The notes: generated by a model from the letters alone, not told the origin. Shown: positions 25,901 to 33,310, counted from the first letter of the stretch. The stretch: 64,000 nt of DNA from Lysobacterales bacterium (GCA_019634735.1 JAHCAT010000011.1:1-64000), one strand, 5' to 3'. A program made the numbers and translations.

Positions 25901-26683
25901 CACCGGACCGCCAGCAACCGTCTGGAGCTGGTCTCGCGGCTGCGCGGTCCCGACCTGGAGAAGGAGCTTGATCTCCACTACCAGACGCAGCATGACGCGG
26001 TCACCGGCGCGGTCTCCGGCATCGAACTGCTGCTGCGCTGGCCGAACGGGCCGGTCAGCCTGCGCCAGCCGGCTCGCTTCATCCCGATCTGCGAGGAGAC
26101 CGGATTGATGGTGCCGATCGGCCGCTGGGTCATCCGGCAGGCCTGCCTGCGGCAGGCGGACGCCGCCCGTCTTGCCGGGCGGCCCTGCCGGATCGCGGTC
26201 AACGTGTCGGCGCACCAGTTCATGCACGACGACCTGGTGCGCGAGGTCGGCCAGGCGCTCGAACGGACCGGCGCGGACGGCCGCCTGCTCGAACTGGAGA
26301 TCACCGAGAGCGTGATCCTGGCCGACCCGGGCGGCGTGGTGCGCACCATCGAGGCGCTGCGCAAGCTGGGCGTCGAGGTGTCGATCGACGATTTCGGCAG
26401 CGGCTACTCCAACCTGGGGTACCTCAGCCGCCTGCCGGTCACCAAGCTGAAGATCGATCGCGGCTTCGTGCGCGACCTGTTCACCGAGCGCCAGAACGAG
26501 GCGATCTGCGAATCCATCATCTCCCTGGCGCACAGCCTGTCCTTGCGCGTGGTCGCCGAAGGCGTGGAGACCACGGCCCAGCGGGACTGGCTGGTCCGTC
26601 GCGGTTGCGACGAACTGCAGGGATTCCTCTACTCGCAGCCGCGGCCGTTCCCCGACCGCCTGCCCGGCCTGGCCGAGGCCTGA
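22931..26683 (+). CDS. Membrane-bound PAS-GGDEF-EAL cyclic-di-GMP protein
   Basis: A 1250-residue signalling protein. TM1 (about 30-51) and TM2 (about 292-313) enclose a periplasmic sensor region that resembles a Cache-type domain. Three to four PAS/PAC units follow (about 335-820), then GGDEF (GGDEF motif at 908-912) and EAL (starting ELLLRW, Glu1032; later NVSAHQF, ELEITES, DDFGSGYSNL and VVAEGVET). Both catalytic domains look intact except that the EAL triplet reads ELL and no RxxD inhibitory site precedes GGDEF. It could make or degrade cyclic-di-GMP depending on the sensed signal. ATG 22931 is chosen over the GTG at 22889 because GGGGCAGGGGG and the anchor lie suitably placed. The lipoprotein gene 28 bases downstream may be co-transcribed. 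Confidence 0.92.
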   Translation: MKSVEQRPMPERAEHAAIVAAPVRLPLRLWLGSLITLAALVLLAALLLGFLRRAELDDAQREVSSLASAVSATVGRYLDVHAVVLAELARLLPDLTQEHGAMTVHLARLRSQAPALLTVQLVGTGRRAITRPDVEDQAEELLPDWAQGSHAQALAAERTVLTAPTRDAAGRWVVRMLHPVDHHTIRWIVGTLDMDALDALLRDLDLGPGGSVSVVHESGRLIARHRDSARYRELDLSAAQMLTQFRDEARGALLQPALLDGEVRMMAFERSERYDILVAVGRTESEILFVWRQTVIATAFGLAAITLLTLLAIGQALRAWRTGNAAVTQLRIKEERLAEVQRIGELGLWEYESHSDRLMWSDEVSRLLDLPPRSRGGYATLRERIHPDDRDALDARVREAGAMRLPIDQQVRTLQPDGRIRYLRLRAQPRINVLGVPVVTGTLLDITEATLAQERIALAEAQYRYLFELSPVPLWVFDQDSLRFLAVNEATVHLYGWSLADFSAMSLQDLLPHDELERFRSALRREQPDDGQVWRHRTSDGRLLYARVFATTVNFEGRPARLVASLDLTDKVRAEQELADSEARFRLVARVSNDAIYDYDAGLDHLWWSDSYYSHFGTDPDMPDSNIESWRSRLHPDDRERVAASFDAALGGEGDSWEENYRYLRMDGGWAHVSDRGFILRDDTGKALRMVGGMLDRSPELEAQRALVERENSYRSLVERLPLPLLVLREGVVVFCNPSAAKVLRGDDGRELAGCGVDRLFEPAIANALRDPRWSTNGRQVRVRRTDGGEFLAEMAVSAYRDGNGEGLQLVLRDLTEQLRFEQILTHQAQHDDLTGLPNRRAVKERLRGWLALAGERGGELAVVFVDLDQFKVINDALGHAVGDNVIRTIAERLADAVGPGVTLGRFGGDEFMLLADADAVDRVVASVHRAVAEPVEVAGTTQFLSASIGIAIGPRDGTDPDTLIRSADAAMYEAKRQGRNRAVMFSDVLHRTASNRLELVSRLRGPDLEKELDLHYQTQHDAVTGAVSGIELLLRWPNGPVSLRQPARFIPICEETGLMVPIGRWVIRQACLRQADAARLAGRPCRIAVNVSAHQFMHDDLVREVGQALERTGADGRLLELEITESVILADPGGVVRTIEALRKLGVEVSIDDFGSGYSNLGYLSRLPVTKLKIDRGFVRDLFTERQNEAICESIISLAHSLSLRVVAEGVETTAQRDWLVRRGCDELQGFLYSQPRPFPDRLPGLAEA

Positions 26684-26711
26684 GCACCCGATTCCTGGAG
26701 ACCTTCCACCC

Positions 26712-27179
26712 ATGCCAGCGCATCGCCTTCCCGTCATCCTCGGCCTTGCCGCCCTGCTGACCGCCTGTTCCGGAGGCGATGGCGGCACCGCGCCAGGTCC
26801 CGGTGATCGGTCCGGCGAGGCTGCCGTCGGCGCCGGCCGGGCCGAACCCGGCGGCTTCAACGTCGCCGAGGTGCAGATGGCCCGCACGTTCGACAGCGGT
26901 GGTGGACCGGTCAGCGAACCGGCCACCCGCTTCGCACCCGACGACCTGATCGAGGCGGTGATCCTGACCGAGGGCAAGGGCGGCGGCACGATCGCGGCGC
27001 GCTGGCGCTTCGGCCACGACGGCCCGGTGTTCCACGAAGAGGCGCACCGCATCGAGGAGGCGGGCGTACATGCCTTCCGGATCGCCAAGGCCGACGGCTT
27101 TCCCCCAGGCGACTACCAGGTCGACATCCTGCTCGACGATGCGCTGTCGGTGAGCCGGCGCTTCCAGGTGGAGGACTGA
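26712..27179 (+). CDS. Small hypothetical lipoprotein
   Basis: A 155-residue predicted lipoprotein: a signal peptide with lipobox LTACSG (Cys about 19), a Gly/Ala-rich linker, and a compact beta-rich domain with AEVQMARTFDSGG and a closing DYQVDILLDDALSVSRRFQVED. I do not recognise the family. The C-terminal pattern (GDYQVDILLDD) resembles Ig-like or chaperone-usher accessory folds. It lies 28 bases after the cyclic-di-GMP protein on the same strand, so it may share its transcript. GGAG lies about 12 bases before the ATG. Confidence 0.75.
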   Translation: MPAHRLPVILGLAALLTACSGGDGGTAPGPGDRSGEAAVGAGRAEPGGFNVAEVQMARTFDSGGGPVSEPATRFAPDDLIEAVILTEGKGGGTIAARWRFGHDGPVFHEEAHRIEEAGVHAFRIAKADGFPPGDYQVDILLDDALSVSRRFQVED

Positions 27180-27320
27180 GCGGGGCGTCTGTTTCCTGGT
27201 TTCTTTTCCATCGCCGCGGTTCTGGGGCAAGCGCCCTCGGCAGCCCATTGCGTTGGCGGCCAGTTCCCTTGGCCTGATTGGCGCCGTTGCCGATCCAGGC
27301 GCGCGCGCTGGCCGCGGCAG

Positions 27321-27366
27321 CCCTCTCCCCCGCCCCTCCCCCGCGCGGCGGGGGAGGGGAGAAGTG
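27321..27366. repeat. Partial GC-rich palindromic repeat, copy 3
   Basis: CCCTCTCCCCCGCCCCTCCCC followed by CGCGCGGCG and GGGGAGGGGAGAAGTG. Its reverse complement matches 43782-43830, including the flanking CACTTCTCCCC. It resembles the first palindrome of the composite element at 51-204. Confidence 0.6.
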
Positions 27367-27448
27367 CGGCGGCGCGGCTCGGGTTTCTGGTTTCGGGTGC
27401 CTGGGAAGCGGGAAGCGCGCAGGGGGAACGGCCAGCCGCTGTACGGAA

Positions 27449-27481
27449 GTCGGGACTCGGGACTCGGGACTCGGACTCGGA
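27449..27481. repeat. Heptamer tandem array C (CGGGACT)
   Basis: Three to four units of CGGGACT then CGGACT. This is the reverse complement of the AGTCCCG unit in arrays A and B, so the same repeat lies here in the opposite orientation. Confidence 0.7.
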
Positions 27482-27784
27482 GCGCTATCTGATCCCTCCG
27501 GCGCAACGTGGGAAGGGTGGCGGGTGATAGCGGCGTGCTTCGGGGGCGTTTGGTCTCGACGCCGGCGACGCTCGGCCGGGAATCCCGGCATCGGATCGGA
27601 ACGGGAACGCGAATGGTTCCACGTTCCATCACGTCATCGCGGCGGCGAGGGTTGCCATACTCGGCGCCCATGCATGCGTGCAAGCGTGCGCCCGTTCCTG
27701 GTCGCCCGCGCAGGCGCGCCGGCTCGCCCGCTGTCCGCCAGCGGCCGCAGCCATGCCCAGCCACCGTCAACGCAGGAGAGTCCC

Positions 27785-28117
27785 ATGTCGTGCAACCGCC
27801 GCCAGTTCATCAAGACCGCCGGCTCGGGCGCCCTCGCCCTTGCCGTGGTCGCCGTCGCCCGCCCCGTCCCGGCCGGCGCGCAGGATGCGCTTCCCCTGCT
27901 CGGCGAGGACGAACCGACCGCCAGGGCGCTGGGCTACGTCGATGACGTCGCCAAGGTGCCGGCGAGCGAACCGCTGCTGAAGCCGGACGCCATCTGCGCC
28001 AACTGCCTGCACTACAAGGGCGCCGAGACCGACCCCGTGGCGCCCTGCGCGCTGTTCCCGGGCAAGGCGGTGCCAGCCCGCGCCTGGTGCAAGGCCTGGG
28101 TGATCAAGCCCGCCTGA
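27785..28117 (+). CDS. High-potential iron-sulphur protein (HiPIP)
   Basis: A 110-residue periplasmic electron carrier. A Tat signal (NRRQFIKTAGSGALALAV) marks export in folded form, as expected for a preassembled cluster. The mature part has the HiPIP cysteine pattern C-x2-C-x13-C-x13-C (Cys71, 74, 88, 102), which binds one 4Fe-4S cluster, and the typical W-C-K-A-W end. It may carry electrons to a terminal oxidase or another reductase. ATG 27785 is chosen because it places RR directly in the signal; CAGGAGAGTCCC gives a good ribosome site. Confidence 0.93.
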   Translation: MSCNRRQFIKTAGSGALALAVVAVARPVPAGAQDALPLLGEDEPTARALGYVDDVAKVPASEPLLKPDAICANCLHYKGAETDPVAPCALFPGKAVPARAWCKAWVIKPA

Positions 28118-28261
28118 GCGGGCCGCTTGCCGCCGGGGCGGGCCCGTCCGGCAGCGCCGATCGGCGGTCTGGCAGTCGCACGGCCTTTTTCCCGTCTATC
28201 CTCGGGTTCCCCCGGTGCCTGCGGCACCGGGGCGCCTCTGCCACGCCCAAGGAGACCCGCC

Positions 28262-29050
28262 ATGACCCTTCGACCGCTCGCCGCCATGCTCGCGCTGGCC
28301 CTGCCGGCCGCCACCGCGCTGGCCGATGCCCGTATCAGTTTCCAGGCCACCGAAGGCGGTGGCGCCGCCATCCAGGGCCTGCTGATCGGCCATGGCAAGG
28401 TGCGCAGCGACACCGACGGCAACGTCAGCGTGATCATGAATCCCGCCGATGGCAGCATGACCATGCTCGACCATGGCAAGCGTGAGTTCACCCGCCTCGG
28501 CCGTACCGAGATGGAGCAGATGAGCGGCGCGCTGAACGACGCCATGGCGCAGCTCGAGTCGGCCATGGCCAACATGCCGCCGGAGGTCCGTGCCCAGATG
28601 CAGGGCATGGTCGGCGGCGCCCTGCCGGGCGCAGGGGGCGAGGCCATGGTCAGGGTGGTCGACACCGGCCAGCGCGACCGGGTCGCCGGCCATTCGTGCA
28701 CCATCTACCGCACTCAGGTGCAAGGACGCACCGTCAACGAGTCCTGCATGGGCGATGCATCGGTCCTGTCGGGCCTGTCTGCCGCCGACCGCGCGACCCT
28801 GGATGGCGTCATGGCCATGACCCGGGACATGGTCGAGTCCATGGCCAGCGGCCCGCTTGCGCAGTTCGCCGACATGACGCCGTTCAAGCAGGGGCAGATC
28901 CCCCTGCGGGTCACCGACCTGGACGGCGGTCGCCGGGCCACCTCGGAATTCGCGGGCATCGACAACGCCCGCCTGCCGGCCGACCTGTTCCAGGTGCCCT
29001 CAGGTTACCGCGAGCAGAAGATCGAAATGCCGCGCATGGGCCGGCGCTGA
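28262..29050 (+). CDS. Periplasmic DUF4412-like protein
   Basis: A 262-residue exported protein (signal peptide to about residue 22, ALA-DA). It resembles the DUF4412 family: an N-terminal beta segment (ISFQATEGGGAAIQGL...VRSDTDGNVSVIMNPADGSMTMLDHGKREFTRL), a Met-rich helical middle (AQLESAMANMPPEVRAQMQGMVGG), a pair of cysteines (HSCTIYRTQVQGRTVNESCMG), and a closing beta strand. No enzyme activity is known; the fold suggests a lipid or ligand carrier like LolA. Strong ribosome site AAGGAGACCCGCC. It is followed by a hairpin and then a VWA gene on the same strand. Confidence 0.8.
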   Translation: MTLRPLAAMLALALPAATALADARISFQATEGGGAAIQGLLIGHGKVRSDTDGNVSVIMNPADGSMTMLDHGKREFTRLGRTEMEQMSGALNDAMAQLESAMANMPPEVRAQMQGMVGGALPGAGGEAMVRVVDTGQRDRVAGHSCTIYRTQVQGRTVNESCMGDASVLSGLSAADRATLDGVMAMTRDMVESMASGPLAQFADMTPFKQGQIPLRVTDLDGGRRATSEFAGIDNARLPADLFQVPSGYREQKIEMPRMGRR

Positions 29051-29083
29051 GCGGAATCGCCAGTCGGTCGGATCCTCCCCGGA

Positions 29084-29110
29084 CCTGCCGGACCGCGTGC
29101 GTCCGGCAGG
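29084..29110 (+). terminator. Hairpin after the DUF4412-like gene
   Basis: CCTGCCGGAC-cgcgtgc-GTCCGGCAGG is a perfect ten-base stem 34 bases after the stop codon. No T-tract follows, so it may terminate weakly or protect the 3' end. Confidence 0.45.
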
Positions 29111-29150
29111 CCCCGCCTGGGACAGGCCGCGATCCAGCCCTCGATGAATC

Positions 29151-29180
29151 GCGGAAGGCCCTGCGCAAAGGGCCATCCGC
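29151..29180 (+). promoter_or_regulatory. Hairpin immediately upstream of the VWA gene start
   Basis: GCGGA-a-GGCCCT-gcgcaa-AGGGCC-a-TCCGC pairs over eleven bases with one A/A mismatch and ends seven bases before ATG 29188. It occupies the place where a ribosome site should be, so it may control translation of the VWA gene. Confidence 0.45.
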
Positions 29181-29187
29181 CACCAGG

Positions 29188-30651
29188 ATGAAACGCATGA
29201 AGACGCAGATTCTCGCGCTGGCGGCGTTCGCCGCCGGTACCGCCCTCGCGCTGCCCGCCAGCGCCCGCGCCGACGCCAACGTGGTGCTGGTGCTGGACGC
29301 CTCCGGATCCATGTGGGGGCAGATCGACGGCCGCACGAAGATCGAGATCGCCCGCGACGCGGTCGCCGGCCTGGTCGCCGACTGGCCGGCCGGCGATCGC
29401 CTCGGGCTGGTCGCCTACGGGCACCGGCGCAAGGGCGACTGCGCCGACATCGAGACCCTGATCGAGCCCGCGCCGCTCGATGCCGGCGCCTTCCTCGGGC
29501 GGGTCAACGCACTCAACCCCACCGGCATGACGCCGCTGTCCGCGGCGGTCGTGCACGCCGCCGACCTGTTGCGCAGTTCCGAGCAGAAGGCCACGGTCAT
29601 CCTCGTTTCCGACGGCGAGGAGACCTGCAATCTCGACCCCTGCGAGGTCGGCCGCGAGCTCGGGCAGCGCGGCGTCGACTTCACCGCCCACGTGATCGGC
29701 TTCGACGTCGCCGACCCGGCGCACCAGGCGCAATTGCGCTGCCTGGCCGAGAACACCGGCGGCCGCTACTTCAACGCGACCGATGCAAGGGAACTGGCCG
29801 GCGCCCTGGGCAGCCTGGCCGCGGCCACCACGCAACCGGCCCTGCCGCCGGCCAGCGCCAGCCTGTCGGCGCCCGCGCAGGCGACCGTGGCGAGCTGGAT
29901 CGAGGTGGCCTGGCAGGGGCCGGGCGACGAGGGCGACTACATCGCGCTGTACCAGGGCGATCGCGAGGCCAGCTATGCCTGGCTCGAGACGGGTATGCAG
30001 ACGGTCCGCCTGCGCACCGCCACGACCACCGGCCCCTTCGAGCTGCGCTACGTCAGCCCGCGCCGTTCCAACCCGGTGCTGGCCCGGCAGCCGATCACCC
30101 TGGTCGAGGCGGTCGCCGCCATCGAGGCGCCGACGCAGGCCATGGCCGGCAGCATGGTGGACTTCCGCGCGCGCGGTCCGGGCAACGCCGGGCACTGGAT
30201 CGGCTTCGCGCAAGCGGGAGCAGGCGCCGACGTCCACCTGGCCTACGCCTGGATCGAAGCCGACGAGGCCGCCTACCGGCTGCGCGCCCCGGCCGTGCCG
30301 GGCGACTACGAGCTGCGCGTGGTGCTGGCCGGCGACGCCACGCAGATCGCCGCACGCCAGCCGGTGCGGGTGACCGCGGCGCAGGCGCGCATCGCCGGCC
30401 CCGCCGAGGGCAGCGCCGGCGGGCAGGTCGAGGTCGAGGCCGAGGGGCCGGACGGTGTGGGTCACTGGCTCAGCGTCGCGCCGGCCGGCAGCGAGCCGGG
30501 AACGTACCGGGAATTCGCCTACTACGAGCCCGGTACCCGGTCCTACCGTCTGGCCCTGCCCGAACAGGCCGGCGAGTACGAGCTGCGCTTCGTGCTGGCC
30601 GGCGAGACCGGCGACCAGGTGATCGCCAGCCAGCCGATCCGGGTGCGCTGA
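29188..30651 (+). CDS. Secreted von Willebrand factor A protein with three Ig-like repeats
   Basis: A 487-residue exported protein (signal peptide to about residue 28). Residues of about 30-205 are a VWA domain with a complete metal site: DASGS (Asp37, Ser39, Ser41), TGMTPLS and SDGEET. Three beta-sandwich repeats follow of about 80-90 residues each (about 220-310, 310-400, 400-487), each with W-x-GPG(D/N)xG-xYI/WI, a Y.W or AYAW strand and a closing (A)RQP-x-xV. Such proteins are thought to bind partners or surface polymers through the metal site. ATG 29188 or 29197 (Met4) could both serve. A hairpin occludes the ribosome-site region. Confidence 0.85.
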   Translation: MKRMKTQILALAAFAAGTALALPASARADANVVLVLDASGSMWGQIDGRTKIEIARDAVAGLVADWPAGDRLGLVAYGHRRKGDCADIETLIEPAPLDAGAFLGRVNALNPTGMTPLSAAVVHAADLLRSSEQKATVILVSDGEETCNLDPCEVGRELGQRGVDFTAHVIGFDVADPAHQAQLRCLAENTGGRYFNATDARELAGALGSLAAATTQPALPPASASLSAPAQATVASWIEVAWQGPGDEGDYIALYQGDREASYAWLETGMQTVRLRTATTTGPFELRYVSPRRSNPVLARQPITLVEAVAAIEAPTQAMAGSMVDFRARGPGNAGHWIGFAQAGAGADVHLAYAWIEADEAAYRLRAPAVPGDYELRVVLAGDATQIAARQPVRVTAAQARIAGPAEGSAGGQVEVEAEGPDGVGHWLSVAPAGSEPGTYREFAYYEPGTRSYRLALPEQAGEYELRFVLAGETGDQVIASQPIRVR

Positions 30652-30703
30652 GTCCATCGCGGCACCGTCGGATCGCCCTGCGCGGTCCGACGGCGTTCGT
30701 CGC

Positions 30704-32581
30704 TCAGTCCGCGTCCATGTCCGGCGCGGACCGCTGCGGCACCAGGTCGGCCAGGGTTACCTCGGCGTCCCGCTCGCCACCGTCGCGAAAGAAGCGCACG
30801 GCCAGCACGGTGCCGGGTCCGGTTTCGCGCAGCAAGCGCCGCCAGCCGTCCAGGCTGCGCGCCGCCACCGGCTCGCCGGCGATCGCCAGCAGCCGGTCGT
30901 CGACCGCCAGGCCGGCCCGCTGCATCGGGCCGTCCGGCGCCAGCGCGGCGATCCGCAGCGCGTCGCCGTCGCGCATCAGCCAGGCGCCGGCGCGGTCGTG
31001 GCGCTCGCGCAGGCCGTGCTCGCTGCCGGGCGACAGGTACATGCGCCGGTTCGGGTAGTCGAACTCGACCACGAAGCGGCGCAGCAGGCCGCTGCCGACG
31101 TTGGCCGAGATCGCCGCGTTGGCCAGGGCGCCGGTCTCGCGGGTGATCAGGTCGGCGGCCAGGTCGGGCACCGCGACCGTGCCCAGACGCACCTCGCCGA
31201 CCCGTACCGGCCAGCCCTGCGAGGGCCCGCCGACACCCCAGCCGGTGACCGTCTCGAAGCGCGCGCCATAAGCTTCGATCAGTCCATGCTCGCGCACGAA
31301 CGGCGCGTGGACGCTAAGCGCAGAACGCGAGCCGGTGTCGATCGACAGCGTCGCCGGCCGGCCGTCGATGCTGCCCTGGACGACGGGGATGCGCTCTTCC
31401 AGCGCGAACGGCACCGCCACCGCATCAGGCAGCGGCGCCTGCCGGGCGGAATCCACCAGCAGCAGGCGACGCGCGCCGTAGTCGATGCGCACGCCGACCC
31501 GGTGGAACACCTCGTAGCCGACCAGGCCGTCGAATTCCAGACCCTCCACGGCCGGCAGGTCGCCCAGGTCCATCACGTAGAACATCGGCGCATCCAGCAC
31601 GAAACCGCCCAGGGCAAGTTTCCCGGCGCGCGCCAGGCCGACATCGACGGTCTGCTCGCCGACGCCGCGGCCGGCCAGTTGCCCCTGTACGCCCAGACCC
31701 AGGCGCCGGGCGGCCTGCGGCGTCAGCAGGTTGACGCCACCGGTGTCGAACAGCAGGCGCACTGGCCGGTCGTCGATCGCCGCCTCGACGTAGATGTGGT
31801 TGTTGAGAAGCTCGAAAGCCAGTTCGCTGCAGCCCTCGGCGCCTTCGAAGCGGAAGTCCCCCGGGCGCTGCCCGGGCATGTCCAGGTCGGTATCGGCCGG
31901 CGCCGGGGCCGCGCGCTCGACGATCAGTTCGGCGCGGCTGCGCGGATCGTCGCCGGTGCTGACCACGTGGAACGGCACCTGCAGGCCGGCGACCTCGCGC
32001 CAGTCCAGCCACTGCGTGCGTCGCGCGTCGCGGCCCTCGCCCTGGTCGATGCGGCCCGGGCGACCGTCGGCGTCGAACCACAGCACGACGGGCTGGCCCT
32101 CCTCGGGAACCGCCTCGACGCGGGTCCAGGCCTGGCCGTCCTCGGCCACCGTCGTCGCGCTGCCGTAGCGGGCGCCATCGGCAGTCAGCCAACCGCGCCG
32201 CGCCAGCCAGGCGTCGCTGCGGGCGCGGGCGCGCGCCTCGGCGCTGTCGACCGCGGTCACCTGCTCGCCGCTGCGCGACCAGCGCACTTCGCCGTCGAAG
32301 CCCTCACCCCCTTCGATCGGGCCCAGGACGTAGCCGGAACGCGAGCGCCCGTCGACCAGGTCCACCCAGCCCTGCCAGCGTCCCTCCAGGCCACCGGCCA
32401 GCAGACGGCCCTCGCTGGCCAGCACGCGCAGGTCCGGTGGCGGCGACATGCCTGGCGCCGCGCGGGCACGGTCGGGCCAGACCGGCACGGTGGCCGGGTC
32501 GCGTGCGGCGGCCGGCAGCGCCAGCAGGCCGAGCAACAGCAGGCCCATCCAGGGCGGGACAGGGCGGTTCGGGCGGGACAT
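30704..32581 (-). CDS. Exported tandem aspartyl protease with C-terminal PDZ domain
   Basis: A 625-residue exported protein (signal peptide about residues 1-26). The N-terminal 270 residues have no recognised domain. Two retropepsin-like halves follow with DTG motifs at Asp279 (LFDTGG) and Asp415 (IDTGSRS), which can pair within one chain. A PDZ-like domain covers about 540-610 (DGPMQRAGLAVDDRLLAIAGEPV). It may be a periplasmic protease that uses PDZ to recognise substrates. ATG 32581 is chosen because it begins the signal peptide and has GGAG upstream (GGAGTGCGCC); the longer frame from 32626 lacks support. A strong sigma-70-like promoter lies 30 bases upstream and overlaps that of the divergent ArsR-like gene. 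Confidence 0.82.
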   Translation of the reverse strand: MSRPNRPVPPWMGLLLLGLLALPAAARDPATVPVWPDRARAAPGMSPPPDLRVLASEGRLLAGGLEGRWQGWVDLVDGRSRSGYVLGPIEGGEGFDGEVRWSRSGEQVTAVDSAEARARARSDAWLARRGWLTADGARYGSATTVAEDGQAWTRVEAVPEEGQPVVLWFDADGRPGRIDQGEGRDARRTQWLDWREVAGLQVPFHVVSTGDDPRSRAELIVERAAPAPADTDLDMPGQRPGDFRFEGAEGCSELAFELLNNHIYVEAAIDDRPVRLLFDTGGVNLLTPQAARRLGLGVQGQLAGRGVGEQTVDVGLARAGKLALGGFVLDAPMFYVMDLGDLPAVEGLEFDGLVGYEVFHRVGVRIDYGARRLLLVDSARQAPLPDAVAVPFALEERIPVVQGSIDGRPATLSIDTGSRSALSVHAPFVREHGLIEAYGARFETVTGWGVGGPSQGWPVRVGEVRLGTVAVPDLAADLITRETGALANAAISANVGSGLLRRFVVEFDYPNRRMYLSPGSEHGLRERHDRAGAWLMRDGDALRIAALAPDGPMQRAGLAVDDRLLAIAGEPVAARSLDGWRRLLRETGPGTVLAVRFFRDGGERDAEVTLADLVPQRSAPDMDAD

Positions 32582-32607
32582 GGCGCACTCCGGCGAGGCT
32601 TCGGGGC

Positions 32608-32640
32608 TTGAAAAATACGTCCGCATTTCAATAATGGCAA
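32608..32640. promoter_or_regulatory. Overlapping divergent promoters with a TTGAAA-N12-TTTCAA inverted repeat
   Basis: Minus strand: TTGCCA (32640-32635), a 17-base spacer and TATTTT (32617-32612), reading into the protease. Plus strand: TTGAAA (32608-32613), a 16-base spacer and AATAAT (32630-32635), reading into the ArsR-like gene. The inverted repeat TTGAAA/TTTCAA (32608-32613 and 32626-32631) lies across both. It stands out as an A/T-rich island in very GC-rich DNA. Confidence 0.65.
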
Positions 32641-32672
32641 GCCAACCGATGGCCTATGCGCGAGCCCGATCC

Positions 32673-33248
32673 ATGTCCGGAACCCGCGATCCCCGCATCT
32701 CCTCACCGGCCGCCCTGGATGCCCTGGCTTCGCCGGTGCGCCAGGAGATCGTCGACACGCTGGCCATGCTGGGCGGCGACGCGCCGGTCGCGGCGCTGGC
32801 CGGGCAGCTCGGCCGCCCGGCCGACGGCCTGTACTACCACCTGCGCGTGCTGTCCCGTGCCGGCCTGGTCGCCGAGACCCCGCCGGGTCCGGCCGGCGGA
32901 CGCCGCTTCGCCCTGGTGCGGCGCGGCCAGCCGACCCTGCGCTACCGCCCCGACGATGCCGCCGCGCGCCGCGCCCTGGCGCGCATCGCTCATGGCCTGC
33001 TGGCGATCGCCCGGCGCGACTTCGACGCCGCGCTGGCGGCCGGCGACGCCTGCGTCGAGGGGCCGCGGCGCACCCTGTGGGCGGCACGCAACACCGGCTG
33101 GCTGGACGGCGACGGCCTGGCCGAAGCCAATGCCCTGCTGGCGCGCCTGTGCGAACTGCTCGGCCAGCCGCGCGCGCCCGGTCGCGACACCCAGGTCGGC
33201 CTGGCCTTCGTGCTGGCGCCGCTGCGGCCCCGGCCGGCGCGCCGTTGA
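32673..33248 (+). CDS. ArsR-like winged-helix transcription regulator
   Basis: A 191-residue protein with an N-terminal winged helix at about residues 10-75: AALDALASPVRQEIVDTLAMLGGDAPVAALAGQLGRPADGLYYHLRVLSRAGLVAE reads as helices 1-4 with recognition helix RPADGLYYHLRVL. No metal-binding Cys pair (CxC) is present, so it is not a classic metal sensor. The C-terminal half is Ala/Arg-rich and helical. Three ATGs are in frame (32634, 32649, 32673). The last is preferred because the predicted -10 (32630-32635) overlaps the first. Placed divergently from the aspartyl protease, it probably controls that gene and itself; this is inference. Confidence 0.8.
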   Translation: MSGTRDPRISSPAALDALASPVRQEIVDTLAMLGGDAPVAALAGQLGRPADGLYYHLRVLSRAGLVAETPPGPAGGRRFALVRRGQPTLRYRPDDAAARRALARIAHGLLAIARRDFDAALAAGDACVEGPRRTLWAARNTGWLDGDGLAEANALLARLCELLGQPRAPGRDTQVGLAFVLAPLRPRPARR

Positions 33249-33271
33249 CGGCGTCGCGCCGGGGCGCGGCG

Positions 33272-33277
33272 TATGCT
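33272..33277 (+). promoter_or_regulatory. Putative -10 element of the ggt gene
   Basis: TATGCT lies 34 bases before the ATG, in the context GGCGTATGCTCGG. A TTGACG at 33245-33250 overlaps the ArsR stop, but its spacing (21 bases) is too long. A similar GCTATGCTTGG occurs before the M1 peptidase gene. Confidence 0.35.
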
Positions 33278-33310
33278 CGGCCGGCGATTCCCGCGAACCG
33301 GAGCCTGCCG

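Larger units (their letters stand above)
27180..27784. other. Long intergenic spacer with two repeat types
   Basis: No gene is supported in these 605 bases. The spacer contains a partial GC-rich palindrome (27321-27366) and heptamer array C (27449-27481). The stretch 27500-27784 shows no repeat or gene; the HiPIP promoter is presumably in it, but I cannot place it. Confidence 0.6.

Noticed and set aside
24335..27088. Minus-strand open frame of 917 codons opposite the PAS-GGDEF-EAL gene
   Set aside because: Antisense to a multi-domain gene with intact motifs; no ribosome site or domain.
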